From Aphrocallistes beatrix (taxonomy: Eukaryota > Porifera > Hexactinellida > Sceptrulophora > Aphrocallistidae), in contig OY725501.1 of assembly GCA_963281255.1 (NCBI GenBank), positions 2,891,674 to 2,955,673 on the forward strand: a DNA stretch of 64,000 nt. The letters run 5' to 3'. The notes below the pieces were generated by a model that saw nothing but the letters and a program-made list of their open reading frames with translations, had not been told where the DNA came from and searched no databases. Positions 30,701 to 41,432 of this stretch are shown here, in pieces. Positions within the stretch are counted from its first letter, which is position 1, and each line of letters begins with the position of its first letter. Position numbers and translations under genes: made by a program.

Positions 30701-33700
30701 ATCATTATCTACGTACTCAAGGATCATGATCTCCATACTCGCACTTAAGGGAGACCGATCATTTAAGAGTGGTCCATATATTTCAGTATAACTTGAAATA
30801 TTGGTTCCGAGGGGTCCAAATATTTCGAATTGTAAGGACCGGGGGATACCTACCTAGAGCCTACGCCTATGTCATTATGTGGGAGTCCAAAATCTTTGTG
30901 ACATTTCCTTGAATATGATCCATAATTGTAATTTATTTGCATATGCAAATCGTAGCTTGTTGTAATAGTAGTTTTAATACCTCCGTAATTCCGCAGTATT
31001 TATATTCTGTCAATTTCTAGGAAGAGGAACACATTCAGCCATCCTTACCACAGATAAACCCGGACGTGTTAGCCACCATCCAACATCTCCCCGACTCAGT
31101 GATGGAGTCGCTGCATCGTGAGGAGCACGTATCAGGCTCCTCTCTCACTTACCTGCAGAAGAATCCAGACGAATTGATGACGGTTCTAGGTCGGCTGTAC
31201 GTGTTCGCATTCGTGTGGGCATTTGGCGCTCCTCTCGACTCTTACGACCTGGACGAGTTCCAGTCTCCGGAGAGTGTGTACTCCGCTACAGATCAGCTGG
31301 TCCTGAGAGGCGGATCTTCTGGTAGGGCCAAGTTTGATAAGTTTGTTTATCAGCTGTTTTCCAAGCAAGGACCTCATAAAATATCTCTACCCAACTCTAC
31401 AAGGTACACCTCTTCCTTATTCATAATTGAGATGTTATCCAAGTTCTCTGACCACTCTCCCCTTAGACCCATATTCTCCTACTACGTGGATCTTGATGCT
31501 GGCAGGTTTGTTCTTTGGGACAGCCTAGTGATGGAGGAGAAGGATATCATAACTGGCATTCCTAACACCTCCTACCACCTCACCACTAAGAAGATGGATG
31601 TGGTGTACCATTACCTAGCCAAGGAGCCGGGGTCAGTCGAGCCAGCATTCCAAGGGATCTCTCTAGTTCCTACGCTGGATGCTGTCCGCACCACATTCTT
31701 CACTTGCCTTCTTGCTTCCAGGGGGTATCCTGTCATCCTAGTGGGACAGCATGCTACTGGCATTTCCATGTTCATGCGCAGTGCTCTAGACCTCTTGAGC
31801 AAACATGGAGAGAAGGATGCGTTTGTGTCTTCCATTCTAGGCGGAAAGATCGGATCCAATGAGTTTGAGAATGTGTTCTCTAAAACGAAGAAAGAAACTG
31901 ACTCCAAATTCTATAAATCTGAAATTAAATTGTTTTTTGATATGTCTGCTAGTCGCCTGCAGCAACAGATTGAGTCTCAGCTTGTGAAGCGGAGGAATAA
32001 ACTGATTGGGAGAACTGGGAAAAAGGTGAGCTAAAGCTTAATTAATAATGCTACATGTATGCATAAATGTATATACACTGGCATACATATATATCGGTGA
32101 AGCGATATTACAACAATTCCACAAAAAATTGAAATCCCTCTTTATGAGAATTATGTATTGATTGAGTTTGTCTTCAAATTACTAGCCGATTTATACTAAT
32201 ATCTTATGTGCTATTTATATTGATAGCTGTTACTCTTCCTTGATGACATCAACTCTCCTAAATCAGACCGTTTCGACGTGTCCCCGTGCATGGCGTTGCT
32301 CTCCTCTCTCATGGACAGTGGGGGCTTGTATGAGCGGGGAACTGGACGTTGGCGATGGATATTCGATTTCATAACCATGGGGACATATCGTCTCACTCCG
32401 AATTCAACTCCACAGCTAACAGGAAAGTTTCTTCGACAGTTCAGTTCTCTCCTCCTCCCTCCTCCTACTGAGACCACGATCAAGCACATCTTCGGTGTAG
32501 CTGTTAGTCTCTTTCTAATCAATGTGCAATTCAATCGAGACATCATCCTCATGGCAGATAACGTTAGTTTTCCAGTATAACTATTTTAGTATGTGTATTT
32601 GAATGTCATATTCTCAAGGTTGTATCTGCAATGACGTTTCTGTACAAATCAGCTTGTAACACGTTCAAACCTTCTCCCAGCAACCCTCACTACACCTTCA
32701 ACATCCGAGACCTAGCGAAGGTCTTCCTGGGGATGCGGCAGTGCACACCTGAGTTCGTGAAGAGTGGAGACGACCTCATCAATCTCTTCACGCATGAGTG
32801 CAACCGAGTCATACACGACAGACTGACGGATGAGGAGCAGAAGGAGGAGTACTTTGAGATTATGCATAATGCACTCAGGATTTACTGTAAAGTGAGCAAG
32901 ATGTCATACTACATTACGGATGTACACCGTCACATCCTTTATAATTGGTTGTTCTAATTTTCTGATTAACATACGTACTGAAAGATTCCATGAATGAGAA
33001 TTATCTTCATTTATTTTTCTTCGATTCTCAATAGTATCAATAGAAATTGTCAGAACTCAATTTTTCGAGCATATTTGTCCACGGAAAAGTTCACACTTTC
33101 CATCTCAACTTGGTAAATATTAGATTGAATGATAGCATTATCCTTTTCCTGTTACATTAGGTTATAAGATCTCCTTCAAGCCTACAAAGTGAAGAGATTC
33201 TCTTCGGAGACTTCAGTCAGACGCATACCAAACTCTCCGTCTCCTATCAGCCGCTCCCTCCTATCAAGACGATATCCGCCATCCTGGACGAGCACTTCCT
33301 CAGGTCCGCGCTTCCCTACACCAAGGAGCTGCCCATCTTCTTCGACGTGGCAGTGCAGAACATCATGAGGGTGTACCGCGTCCTCCAGATCCCCGGGGCC
33401 AACATGATTATGATCGGCCTGCCAGCTTCTGGCAAGAGGAGTGCACTCTCACTAGCCGCCCACCTAGCTGGCTACGAGATTATAATGCCGCATAAGGACG
33501 GAGAAGAAAAGTGAGTCATCTTTGTTCCAATTTCTTAATATTCTTTCTCGTAGAAGATCATATTATACTTGTACTATGTTAAAACGCTGGGATTTTTTCC
33601 CCGAATTGAAGAAGTGGACTATGAAAATTGGCATGTAAGTGTCAAATGGTGATCTTGTGATATATCGAGGTTGCAAACATATAGTAACGCGACATGTCGC

Positions 33701-36700
33701 GTGTATACATATGGCGATTTCTTCTTTTGTTAATAACATTTGCGTCATAACAATATCTCTCATTTCTCCCTGTTTGTTCGATGTGACTGTATTTATGTAG
33801 AAGCATCACTGAGTTCGATACTCTGCTGAAACAGCTGTTCAGAGATGCTGGTCTGAAAGGTGTTAAATCCGCCATCTACCTGGCTGGTCGCTTCTTAGAA
33901 CAGAACCAGCACATCCTATCCAGCATCTCCTACGTCATCACTCAAGGCTGCACGACGCAGTTCTTCACAAATGAAGAGATCCGAGAGATTAAAAGCTCTA
34001 TCTCAACTCTAGATGTTATGTCCGGACATGAGACACCCTGGCATAAATTTGTGAGCTCTGTCAATGCTAACTTCCATATTTTCATCTCAGTGAGTCAATC
34101 GGATAGAATTCTCTCTCTACTCTGCCGCGAGTATCCTGACGTCATCAGCCACTGCACTGTCAACCATTTCGCAGAGTGGCCAGCTCATGCGAGAACTAGC
34201 ATCGCTATGAAGTTTCTCCGCAAACTTGAGACGGATAAATTCGTGCGTCCTGACATACTCAAGGTATAATTAACTAAAAACTAGTCAAAACTAATTACGT
34301 AATGATTCGTATTAATAAAAGTTCCATCATTGATAGACCATATCTACAACGTGTTCAGACATTTACCATGGAGTGCTCGGGCGTATCAAGAACCTAGAAG
34401 CTGAGACATGCTGGAAGACCTACGCTACCACTGCTTCATTCATTGAGATGCTCCGCCTCTTCTCTACGTCCGCACAGCACCAACACAACAAGCTGACACT
34501 CCGACTGCAGCAGCTACAGACCACGGTGGCGAGGTTCTCAGAGGTGGATGATGAGGTGAACACACTCAGCAACCAGCTGAGAAGAGCTAGGACCAGGCTG
34601 AAGCAGAAAGAGAGCGACAGCGAGCAGTTCTTGAGGAGAATCAAGTGGGATGAGAGTCAGTGTTTGATCCATAGGAAGCGATTTGAAGCGATTGAGGTGA
34701 GACTTTGTGTGAATTCTAGATTCCGAACTGTCCATCTAGTAAATTGGCTACTCTTTGCGGGACAATATTTTAATACAAATTGCATTTACAGCTTGACAAG
34801 GCTAACCAGGCGATCGCTACCAAGGATATTACCAAGGAGGCGACGCAGAACTATGAAGAGATGCGTCCAGAGATGGAGGAAGCTCTGAGAGAGATCCACC
34901 TCTTGAAGAAGGGCGACATTGTGGAGATCCGGCTGTACACGCACCCCCCTGAGATCGTGAGGCAGGTGATGACTGCCCTCTGTCTCCTCCTGCAGCAGCC
35001 GTCAGATTGGAACAGCATCAAGCACCTCCTGGCCAACAAGAGCTTCATCCAGATGATCATAAACTTTGACAAAGACCACGTGTCCGACGTGATTCTAGAG
35101 AAGTTGCAGGTGTACGTGCGGGACCCACGCTTCCATCCTGACAACGTGGATACGGTGTCCGGAGCCTGCAAGTCCATTTGCAAATGGATGTTTGCCATTG
35201 ATAAATATTGCAGGGTGAGTGGGTTGGTGTTTTCCACTACTTATTTATCCTACTCCTACTGCATGTTGTAAAGCTACCAAGTAAATCTATGCACATAACA
35301 ATAGTGAGAAAAGATCAAATCTTAACGATTGCTTATATATATAATGTTCAGAGAGTAATTATCAATACGTATGTAATTGTAATTGGAAAATTTGTCACTT
35401 GAAAAGGTTTGACACATTCACTTGGACATAAGATTGATTATTTTCCTTATGAAACTTGCTAGTTGAATTCTCTATTTGTTGCGTTAGGTATACCGCCTGG
35501 TTGAACCGAGACGACAGGATTACTACAGGTCCAAACAGCTGGAAGCAGATATAAAGGAAGAGTTGAAGAGGGCTCATGAAAAACTGATCGAGACTGAGAA
35601 GAGTTTGCGTCGGAACGAGGCTGCTCATAGGAAAGCTCTCACAGACAAGCGGAACCTGCACACTAGGCTGGCTAAGCTGGAGGACAAACTGAACAGAGCC
35701 AACTTCTTGAGAACGTGAGCCTCTAGTGCTGACTAAAATGCTAATATTTACCTTTTTTTTGAATTTGTAATCAGTATTTTGGATTTCCTGCAGTTTGCCC
35801 TTCAATCCTAGTTCGCGGTTTAATAGTGCATCCAGACTTAGATATACAACTTAATTAAATTGATAATTTGACAAAACCTGTACTTCAATATTATGATCAT
35901 TATCTAAAACAGCTCACTCGAAGAGGAGCAAGCGAGGTGTGAAGCGCTACTAGAAGAGCTGACAGAGAAGAAGAAAACGTTCCTTGGAGACTGTCTCATA
36001 TCCTCAGCAGGCATCTCCTACCTGGGACCGTTCCCTGTCCGCTACAGACACTACTTGCTGTCTCAGTGGATCGACCTGTGCCGCATCGGAAAGATCCCTC
36101 TATCCCCCACCTACTCCTTCTCCAAGCACCTGCTCTCTGAAGAGCACTACGAGATCTGGTACACACAGGGGTTGCCTAGAGACAGAGGCTCCATTGAGAA
36201 TGCCGTGCTGATAGAGAGGGGGCTCAGATGGCCGCTGATAATAGACCCACAGCAGCTGGCCAGGACTTGGATCGAGAAGAGGGAGAGCGGGAATGATCTC
36301 GTCATTTCTGACTATGCTAATGCCAACCTTTCCCAGTCGATTGCGCTGGCAATTGAGAATGGGAGACCTCTGTTGATACAGAACATTCCGGAAACCCTCC
36401 CACTGTCTCTGGACAATCTTCTCTTGAGAGACGTACCAACTGAGAATACAGATTCAAGTCATTCTAACAATCTATTCGAGCAAAGCAAGGACTCTAAATT
36501 CCGTTTATATATGACCTGTAACCTCCCCTTCCCCCAGTTCGCTCCTTACGTCTACATACGTACAAGCGTGATAAACTTTTCCATTTCAGACGAGAGTATG
36601 GAAGATCTCCTGCTAACTGAGGCCGTCGCTTTAGAAGAACCCGAGTTGAATTTCCGACGTGTTGTCCTGTTGAAGAGCTTGCCTTCCTGCTATGAAGAGT

Positions 36701-39700
36701 TATGGGCTATCAACGATAGCATTGACAGCCTCCTGCAGTTGGAAGTATTAGCCATATTAGAGAATGTCAGTCATACAAACACTCTCGCCTCGAATTTGAA
36801 CAAACGTAGACTGATTCAGATCCACCTGGATGAAGCTAGGGTAACACAGGACGACCTGAATAAGGTTAAATCAAAGTATGGCGAGATCGCTAAGCGAGGC
36901 TCCCTCCTCTACTCCATCGCATGTGACCTGGCACAGCTGGATCACATGTACCAGTTCTCGATTGGTTGGTTTATCCAACTCTTCAACTCCTGTTTCAAAT
37001 CTGCGGTCGCTACCTCTTACACCAGCTACAAGTTCTCCAGGAGTCTCAGCATAGAGGAAAGGAAGATTTCACACCTCTTGGATAACTTGACTTACACATT
37101 CTATCTGCAGGTATTATTGTAGGTATACTTTTATCATATATCTTAATGGAATCAATTTAATATTATGCCTGATTAAACCAAATATAATATTTACCGATTT
37201 TTTACTCAATAATGATATCATATAACTACAGACCAAAGAAAACAAAAACAAAATATCAACTAATTTATGTTCCATGACTAAATGCTACTATATATAGATT
37301 GGTAGAGCGATCTTCTCGGAACACCTGCTGCCATTCTCTCTCACCCTCTGCGCCCAGCTGTTGATCAACTCCTCTCAGAGTGAGGAGTGCTCTCTCACGA
37401 ATGAAGAGTGGAACTTCTTCCTGTACGGACACACGAGTGGGGTTATCTCTGACGAATCTAGCAAAGCGGCTAGCAACATCAGCCGTCTCCTGTTACCGGG
37501 ACCCTCTGTGACAGACAGTAGGGGACACATCACACCTACGAAAAGTAGCATTCCTGTCCCACATGGCCTCTCTGAGTTGACTAGTGAGATGTGGAAACGG
37601 TGTGAGGAGCTGGAGAAGCAACTCCCCCAGGTTATTGATTTAATGCTTGTGTTTTTAGATATCTCGCTGTTTTGCAGTGAAAGCAAATTGATCAACAATC
37701 ACTAAAAATGAATGTTCACAGAATTGGGAGAAATTAAAAAGTATTTGTATTTAATTTCCTTTGCAATTAGTATTATAGATTTCGCAAAATAAATTAATTT
37801 AAATCAAAAGGGTAATACTATACTAGAAACTATAAATTTCAAAAAAATATAAGTATAGGCTGATTCTAATGATATGGCGTGAAACAGATGAAATATTATG
37901 TTCTACTTTATACGTTTGTACTTACTCTACTCAGGCCTTCATCTCGCTTCGCCAGTACATAACTCTCAACACTCGGATGTGGAAACTCTACCTGGCCGAC
38001 CGCCATCCGTTCTCGTTTAATTTTGATCCTCTCAACCTGACTGAGCTCCCGAACCCAGAGCTGGAGATCATCAGGGAGGAGAGAGAAAGCGAAGAGTCAG
38101 AAGAGAGAGATAATGGTCACACCTCAATCCGCAGATCTATAACCTCTCCACTGATCTCAATCCTTTCAATCTCTAAATCTCCGACTCCCATGAGCTACGA
38201 GTGTGATTTTGAACCGGACTTCCTCACTTACTTCCATAAACTGATTCTAGTTAAGGAACTACGCAGAGAATCGCTCGATGCTTCGATCCGTAGTTTCATC
38301 TCACAAACTATCGGAGCTGAGTACATTCAGACACCAGTGGTAGATTTTAATGAAGTGTTTAGTGGCGTCTGTACTTCCACTGAATCCAATCTCGTTCCAA
38401 TCCTTCTCATCTACTCGCATGATAGCACAAGCTATAAGGACATGATCGGAGATTTAGAACAGCTGGCTGAGAGCAAGCTAGGCTCCGCTGCTAAATTGAC
38501 ACATCTCGTGTTCATGGAACAAAGGGTGTCACAAGGTTTCGCGGTCTTGAAGCGGGAGGCGATGAGAGGAGGCTGGGTGCTGTGTACCAATGTCCACTTA
38601 CAGCTTACTTGGCTTACTAACATAGTCGAGCATTTGATGCAGATGAGTAGACACGGGCAGAAAGTGCATCCGAATTTCCGACTCTGGTTAACTACAAAGG
38701 CTTGTAACAATTTCCCCATTTCTATTCTGCACCACTCAATCAAACTAAGAATCGAGTCTCTGAAAAACCTGAAAGTCAGCATGAAAGAGACACTACTCGA
38801 TAGAGGCGCCATTTCACACCTCGACTTAGAGGATCAAGGGGCCGGGCCTTATTGGAGACGCGTATTGTTCACTCTCTGCTTCTTCAACACCTTCATTCGC
38901 TGTCGAAACCGTTATAAGAAGCTAGGGTGGAATTACGTGTACGACTTTGGAATTCGAGACTTCAAGTGTGCTAAGTACATAGTGCACAAGCTGATGACTG
39001 ACCACTCCTCCATCCCATGGCAGGGGATCATCGAATCTCTGAGTGACACTTGTTACGGAGGACGCATAATCGACCAGAAAGACAGTCAGCGGTTAGAGTG
39101 CATCCTTGCTCAGTTCTTTAATGCTGACGTCACCACGGACAATTTTAAGTTCTTTAAGAACTCCATTAACTTCCCTATGATTAACGATGATAGCAGTTTT
39201 GAAGAGTGGAAGAGCCATATCGAGCAACTCCCGGTCAATGACTCGCCTGAATCCCTCGGTATCCTCCGATCTGCTGACGTCATGCACAGCCTGAGCAACG
39301 CCAACTCTCTCCTCCAGCATCTGTGCGAGATCAACCACACGGCCGCAGGTACCGGGAGGTCAGGACTGGCCAGGGACGCTGTGATGCAGAAATCTTCTGT
39401 CATCTTCAATTCTCTCCCCTCAAAGACTGTCCTACCGGACCTGGGCAATACGTGGAGTACGCGTGGCATGGACAGTATCAGTCTGAGTGAAATGGAGACA
39501 GGATATGACTCCAACTCACCAGACTCCTCACTGCTTCTGGTCCTAAGCAGAGAGATAGAGATGTATCAAAAGCTACTAGACCTGATCTCTAGCAGCATCG
39601 AAGAGTTGCAGTACTCTCGGAACAGTAATGTACTCATGTCGAGCGAGATGGAAGGTCTATATCACGATATCAAGCATGATATAGTCCCCAGGCATTGGAG

Positions 39701-40424
39701 ATGTCTATGTTACCCCACCAGTAGGAAGCTGGCTTCTTTTATACTAGATCTGAAACAGAGGTGTAAGTTCTTCTTAGACTGGCAGGACCTGTTGAACTCA
39801 CCTCGTACACCTGATGGCAGCGGGACAAGCTCCCCTATACCACCGAAAGAAATGTTCTCCCGCCCTCGTAGCTTCTGGTTGGGCGCCTTTTTCTACCCCA
39901 ACTCTTTCTTGACAGCGCTGAAGCAGCATTTCTGTCGGCAGCGCAAGCTGCCTCTTGAATCGATTCAGTTCCAAACTCGAATTCTAATCGAGCGCCGCAC
40001 TAACCCCATCCATGATGCATCACTGTCTCAGATAGATGAAGCAGCTTCTGGTTTCACACCTGGGCATGAAGTGCATAGTGGTGCCCTTGTACACGGGCTG
40101 TACTTAGAGGGGTGCAGGTGGGACACCCACCTAGGGGGATTGACCACTTTGAGAGGAACTAGTCCGATTAGTCGTCTCCCCCCTATCCACTTTATCCCCC
40201 TACTGAAGGAGAAAAAACTCTCCAGAAAACTGTTCTACTACAAGATGCCAGTTTATCACTCATCGGAAAGGACAATCGCGCATCCACCAAGCTGTAGAGG
40301 CGGATTCAACGAATTTAACTATGTTACTCACATCAGACTACCTAGTCTGAAATCTCCTGATCTCTGGTGTCTCACTAACGCCGCTATTCTCCTCTCCCCG
40401 CCCAGCTACGCTACTTCCCCATAA
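15733..40424 (+). CDS. axonemal dynein heavy chain, divergent (28 exons)
   Basis: Predicted exons: 15733-16072, 16190-16634, 16955-17308, 17368-17749, 18102-18370, 18625-19075, 19135-19410, 19490-19982, 20534-20976, 22720-23502, 23764-24147, 24205-24924, 25023-25295, 25572-25838, 25974-26300, 27131-27379, 27451-28018 (donor unsure), 31021-32025, 32227-32562, 32619-32891, 33161-33510, 33801-34262, 34337-34696, 34792-35214, 35488-35714, 35913-37110, 37298-37630, 37935-40424. They sum to 14,481 nt, divisible by three, about 4,826 residues. The order is tail/linker, AAA1-AAA4, stalk with microtubule-binding domain, AAA5-AAA6 and C-terminal domain. AAA1 P-loop GSAGTGKT and AAA2 GGSGTGKT are intact; the AAA1 Walker B is CFDDFHK instead of CFDEFNR, and the AAA3 P-loop is GQHATGIS. 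My best guess is a DNAH14- or DNAH6-like chain; tree needed. The N-terminal exon is low complexity and least certain. Confidence 0.88.
16672..16856. mobile_element. pogo/Tc1-like MITE in dynein intron 2
   Basis: Inverted ends CAAGTGACTCCGCTTAATC and CAGATGACTCCGCTTAATT, flanked by TA on both sides (16670-16671 and 16857-16858). 185 bp with no coding capacity. The inside repeats AATYGGGACA blocks. Confidence 0.8.
20000..20246 (+). repeat. 7-bp tandem array (TACATAC / TACATTC) in dynein intron 8
   Basis: About 35 tandem units of 7 bp alternating CTACATA and CTACATT, with a few slips. The array begins about 20 nt after the exon 8 donor. It is open in more than one frame, which creates spurious reading frames. 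Confidence 0.9.
21050..22267 (-). CDS. NHL-repeat protein with coiled coil (paralog 3), nested in dynein intron 9
   Basis: 405 residues in a single exon. The start MAENISSISLD lies 13 nt after an acceptor-like GCTTTCAG; the frame is open further 5' without an ATG. The coiled coil is at about residues 10-120, followed by NHL blades QPCGVAINPNTNNIYVVDRGN, GITVDAKGIVYTCDN, NVFCVDSEGNYLVGE and GIAVDSNNRIVVSSWDDNY ending LQIF. RING and B-box are absent. The gene lies wholly within the 1.74-kb intron 9 of the dynein gene, on the opposite strand, 73 nt from the exon 9 boundary at its 3' end. Confidence 0.88.
   Translation of the reverse strand: MAENISSISLDVTQMKLDQLSEQIRKHKKEIEQKFKSFHIKLEEKQQSLIQHLDKILTRINKSVQTQIEALFELHELRDSIEKRMKLNKNSILRDETAKKISAEIEKAEREEVRFPDLILNWKNFELMCESMCSVEESYQSYTAKGAPLWCGVSQGSEVGELSQPCGVAINPNTNNIYVVDRGNLRVQIFNKDGIHLSSIKNRDFKKFWGIHLDQTYMYISCYSERKVMRINLNDEKYIQSPRAEKSLLGITVDAKGIVYTCDNVNTVWVYDTRLRLQERIFLSSQYITSETNTRDVKLTEVGLAVLFTQSKARLQLFDLKGSLIQAIVGRSQLDLANVFCVDSEGNYLVGETHKRMVKIFNQEGVLIHSFRIKGEAIGLEGIAVDSNNRIVVSSWDDNYSLQIF
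24205..24924 (+). other. dynein AAA1 exon (exon 12)
   Basis: Encodes TERAFRHMSTAMHFNMGAA, the P-loop GSAGTGKTET, Walker B CFDDFHK, VFITMN-equivalent YFITMNYELHG and LRPCAMFEADERIISEVLLYSSGF. The canonical catalytic Glu of Walker B (CFDEFNR) is Asp, and Asn of the following FNR is His. Confidence 0.9.
25023..28018 (+). other. dynein AAA2 exons (exons 13-17)
   Basis: The P-loop GGSGTGKTISLQ is at about 25630. Walker B is WRWIVFDGPIDP (about 27345), followed by EWVEHLNPALDDTKVLCLNSGERLQI. Between them exon 16 adds a basic, Ser-rich insert (KKTKSQSQ.., about 60 residues) not usual for the family. The donor of exon 17 is uncertain because the only nearby GT (CAA|GTTCGT) is weak. Confidence 0.8.
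26561..27070. mobile_element. MITE in dynein intron 15 (TA target)
   Basis: Short inverted ends GTGCAGCTCC and GGAGCTGCAC flanked by TA (26559-26560 and 27071-27072). 510 bp and non-coding. It contains a short GTATGTAT/GTCCGT run near the left end. Confidence 0.7.
28708..28866 (+). repeat. dispersed direct repeat, copy 1
   Basis: About 160 bp from TTCATGTAAGGCAAAGGCC to ATTTATCATACAGTTGCGG. It recurs almost unchanged at 29878-30057, and its middle third recurs at about 30853-30920. Confidence 0.85.
28867..29877. repeat. TAATTACATGTG satellite with higher-order units
   Basis: 12-bp units TAATTACATGTG/CACATGTAATTA. A longer motif (GTTGCGGAAATAAAATATTC and the following 50 bp) starts at about 28865, 29530 and 29772, giving a higher-order repeat. 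The array is interrupted by the hAT-like element at 28940-29461. Each unit is close to its own reverse complement, so the array can fold on itself. Confidence 0.85.
28940..29461. mobile_element. hAT-like MITE inside the satellite (522 bp, 8-bp TSD)
   Basis: Ends CAGGGTTGAAACCG and, inwards from the right, CAAGGTTGAAACCG. The 8-bp duplication GAAATTAC is at 28932-28939 and 29462-29469. Most of the inside is short palindromic blocks of CCGAATAATTTGGTCAA and its complement. It is younger than the satellite it interrupts. Confidence 0.85.
29878..30057 (+). repeat. dispersed direct repeat, copy 2
   Basis: Second copy of the 28708 repeat, with a small internal duplication of CCTTGAATATGAT. Together the two copies bracket the satellite in direct orientation. 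Confidence 0.85.
30058..30424. mobile_element. probable MITE with GGTTAACCGG ends
   Basis: Left GGCTGGATTCGGTTAACC and right (inwards) CAGGGCTGGGGTTGGTTAAC form imperfect inverted ends around 367 bp. The CAGGG start suggests hAT, but I could not find a clean target-site duplication. Confidence 0.5.
30511..30571. mobile_element. 61-bp hairpin element, copy 1
   Basis: CAGGGTTCTATC at the left and GATAGAACCCTG-like ATAGAACCTTG at the right, with GGGGGAA..TTCCCCC pairing inside. A sister copy is at 49660. TACGT stands on both sides (30506-30510 and 30572-30576), possibly a short TSD. Confidence 0.7.
31021..32562 (+). other. dynein AAA3 exons (exons 18-19)
   Basis: AAA3 is recognisable from PIFSYYVDLDAGRFVLWDSLV, VPTLDAVRTTFFTCLLASRGYPVILVG and FLDDINSPKSDRFD (Walker B). 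The P-loop reads GQHATGIS: Ile takes the place of the nucleotide-binding Lys, so AAA3 is probably unable to bind ATP normally. Confidence 0.85.
32619..34262 (+). other. dynein AAA4 exons (exons 20-22)
   Basis: Exon 20 holds the helical end of AAA3 (YTFNIRDLAKVFLGM). Exon 21 has AAA4 with P-loop GLPASGKRS in place of the usual GVGGSGRQS. Exon 22 continues through FTNEEIREI and FHIFISVSQSDRI. The intron between exons 21 and 22 holds the inverted dispersed repeat also seen at 3830. Confidence 0.85.
33565..33665 (-). repeat. dispersed repeat in dynein intron 21 (inverted copy)
   Basis: Reverse complement of the 3830-3970 repeat: CATTTGACACTTACATGCCA, then TTCTTCAATTCGG, then ATCCCAGCGTTTTAA. Confidence 0.6.
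34337..35714 (+). other. dynein stalk and microtubule-binding domain (exons 23-25)
   Basis: Two coiled-coil arms (exon 23 to start of exon 24, and exon 25) flank the microtubule-binding domain in exon 24: PPEIVRQVMTALCLLL, DWNSIKHLLANKSFIQMI, FDKDHVSDVILEKLQVYV and GACKSICKWMFAIDKY. All core family motifs are kept, so track binding is probably intact. Confidence 0.9.
35913..40424 (+). other. dynein AAA5-AAA6 and C-terminal domain (exons 26-28)
   Basis: Exon 26 contains the AAA5 region (GIENAVLIERGLRWPLIIDPQ-like, IENGRPLLIQNIPE). Exon 28 (2.5 kb, the longest) contains AAA6 (AKLTHLVFMEQRVSQGF..RGGWVLCTNVHL), LRVFMT-equivalent residues, and the C-terminal domain with FSRPRSFWLGAFFYPNSFLTALKQ, VHGLYLEGCRWD and KMPVYHSSERT. 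The canonical C-terminal Y-x-T-S-x-R-A-G reads Y-H-S-S-E-R-T-I, another divergence. Confidence 0.88.
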
Positions 40425-40589
40425 TCACTTCTTTCCCAATCCAAACTCGTAATGATACAATCTCAGTTAGTCTTGTCTTGATAATCATTTGATTTATTTT
40501 TCAAATATTTATTCTTCTGCTTTATTAAATCCGACACTTCAGAAGTTATTGAATGTTATAAACACATGCCATGTATTACAACACATACA

Positions 40590-40669
40590 CATACTAGCCA
40601 ACGATCCCGTTTTTAGGGGGACGTCACAGTTAGTGTCCCGCTTTTACATGGAATTTTCCCGTTATTCCC
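40590..40669 (+). mobile_element. CATACTAGCC-type MITE, truncated copy
   Basis: Begins CATACTAGCCAACGATCCCG and continues with TGTCCCGCTTTTACATGGAA, as at 59862. It then runs into the palindromic satellite at 40670. No right end was found. Confidence 0.65.
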
Positions 40670-40871
40670 CGATTTTTGTATTTTATGTATAGTACGAAAA
40701 AATATTCCCCGAGCACTAAATTATAACACGTGTTATAACACGTGTTATAACATGTGTTATAACACGTGTTATAACATGTGTTATAACATGTGTTATAACA
40801 CGTGTTATAACACGTGTTATAATTTAGTGCTCGGGGAATATTTTTTCGTACTATACATAAAATAAAAATCG
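40670..40871. repeat. perfect long palindrome around a GTTATAACAC(G) array, short form
   Basis: Arms of about 50 bp (ATGTATAGTACGAAAAAATA.. to ..GAGCACTAAATTATAACACG) are inverted copies, almost without mismatch, around nine or ten 11-12 bp units of TGTTATAACACG. The whole can form one hairpin. The right arm is recognisable at the end of the long form at 42385-42440. Confidence 0.85.
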
Positions 40872-41432
40872 ATTAGCAGCCCCATGTTTTTAATATTTCA
40901 AATAAAATATATGGTAATTGAGAATACATTGATGGAGTATCAACCCTAAAAGCGGGATAAAAATGTTGAAAAAATAGCCAGAAGTCAGTATTCAAAATTT
41001 CGGATTTTAGTTAACTTTGATGAGGTAGTCCTAAGGGTAAACGGAAATTTCGTCCCTGGAAATTTCGTCCCCGGAAATTTCGTCGTCCCTTGTTATTCGG
41101 CTTATATTCATTCATGAGGATAAATAAGGTTTAATTAATAATGAAATAGGTATGTGAGGAAGTAGTCAAAACTTAAGTAGTAGTCAAAAATCAAAATTGT
41201 ATGTGATTCCCCTAAGATATGTTGTTATATCATTCTCATAATCTCCAACAAGTAACAGTATACGCTCATCTCGTTCAATCGACTTCTTGCTACGTACTAT
41301 TCTTTCACCAGACTCCCACTTTATCAGTTTGGCCTCTTGTAGCGACTGTTCTCGTTGCTTTTGTTTTTTTGTTGTTTTTTTTGCCCCTAATTTCTACCCA
41401 GCCTATAGGTCCATAAACCCATGATCCGGCCC

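Larger units (their letters stand above)
28019..31020. other. 3-kb dynein intron 17 packed with nested repeats
   Basis: The largest intron of the gene. It holds: an AT-rich palindromic patch (ATTCGCATGCGAAT) at about 28180-28260; a sequence at 28316-28400 repeated inverted at about 30780-30845; direct repeats at 28708 and 29878; a TAATTACATGTG satellite with a hAT-like insertion; a GGTTAACC-rich element at about 30058-30424; and a 61-bp hairpin element at 30511. No exon was recognised inside. Confidence 0.7.
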
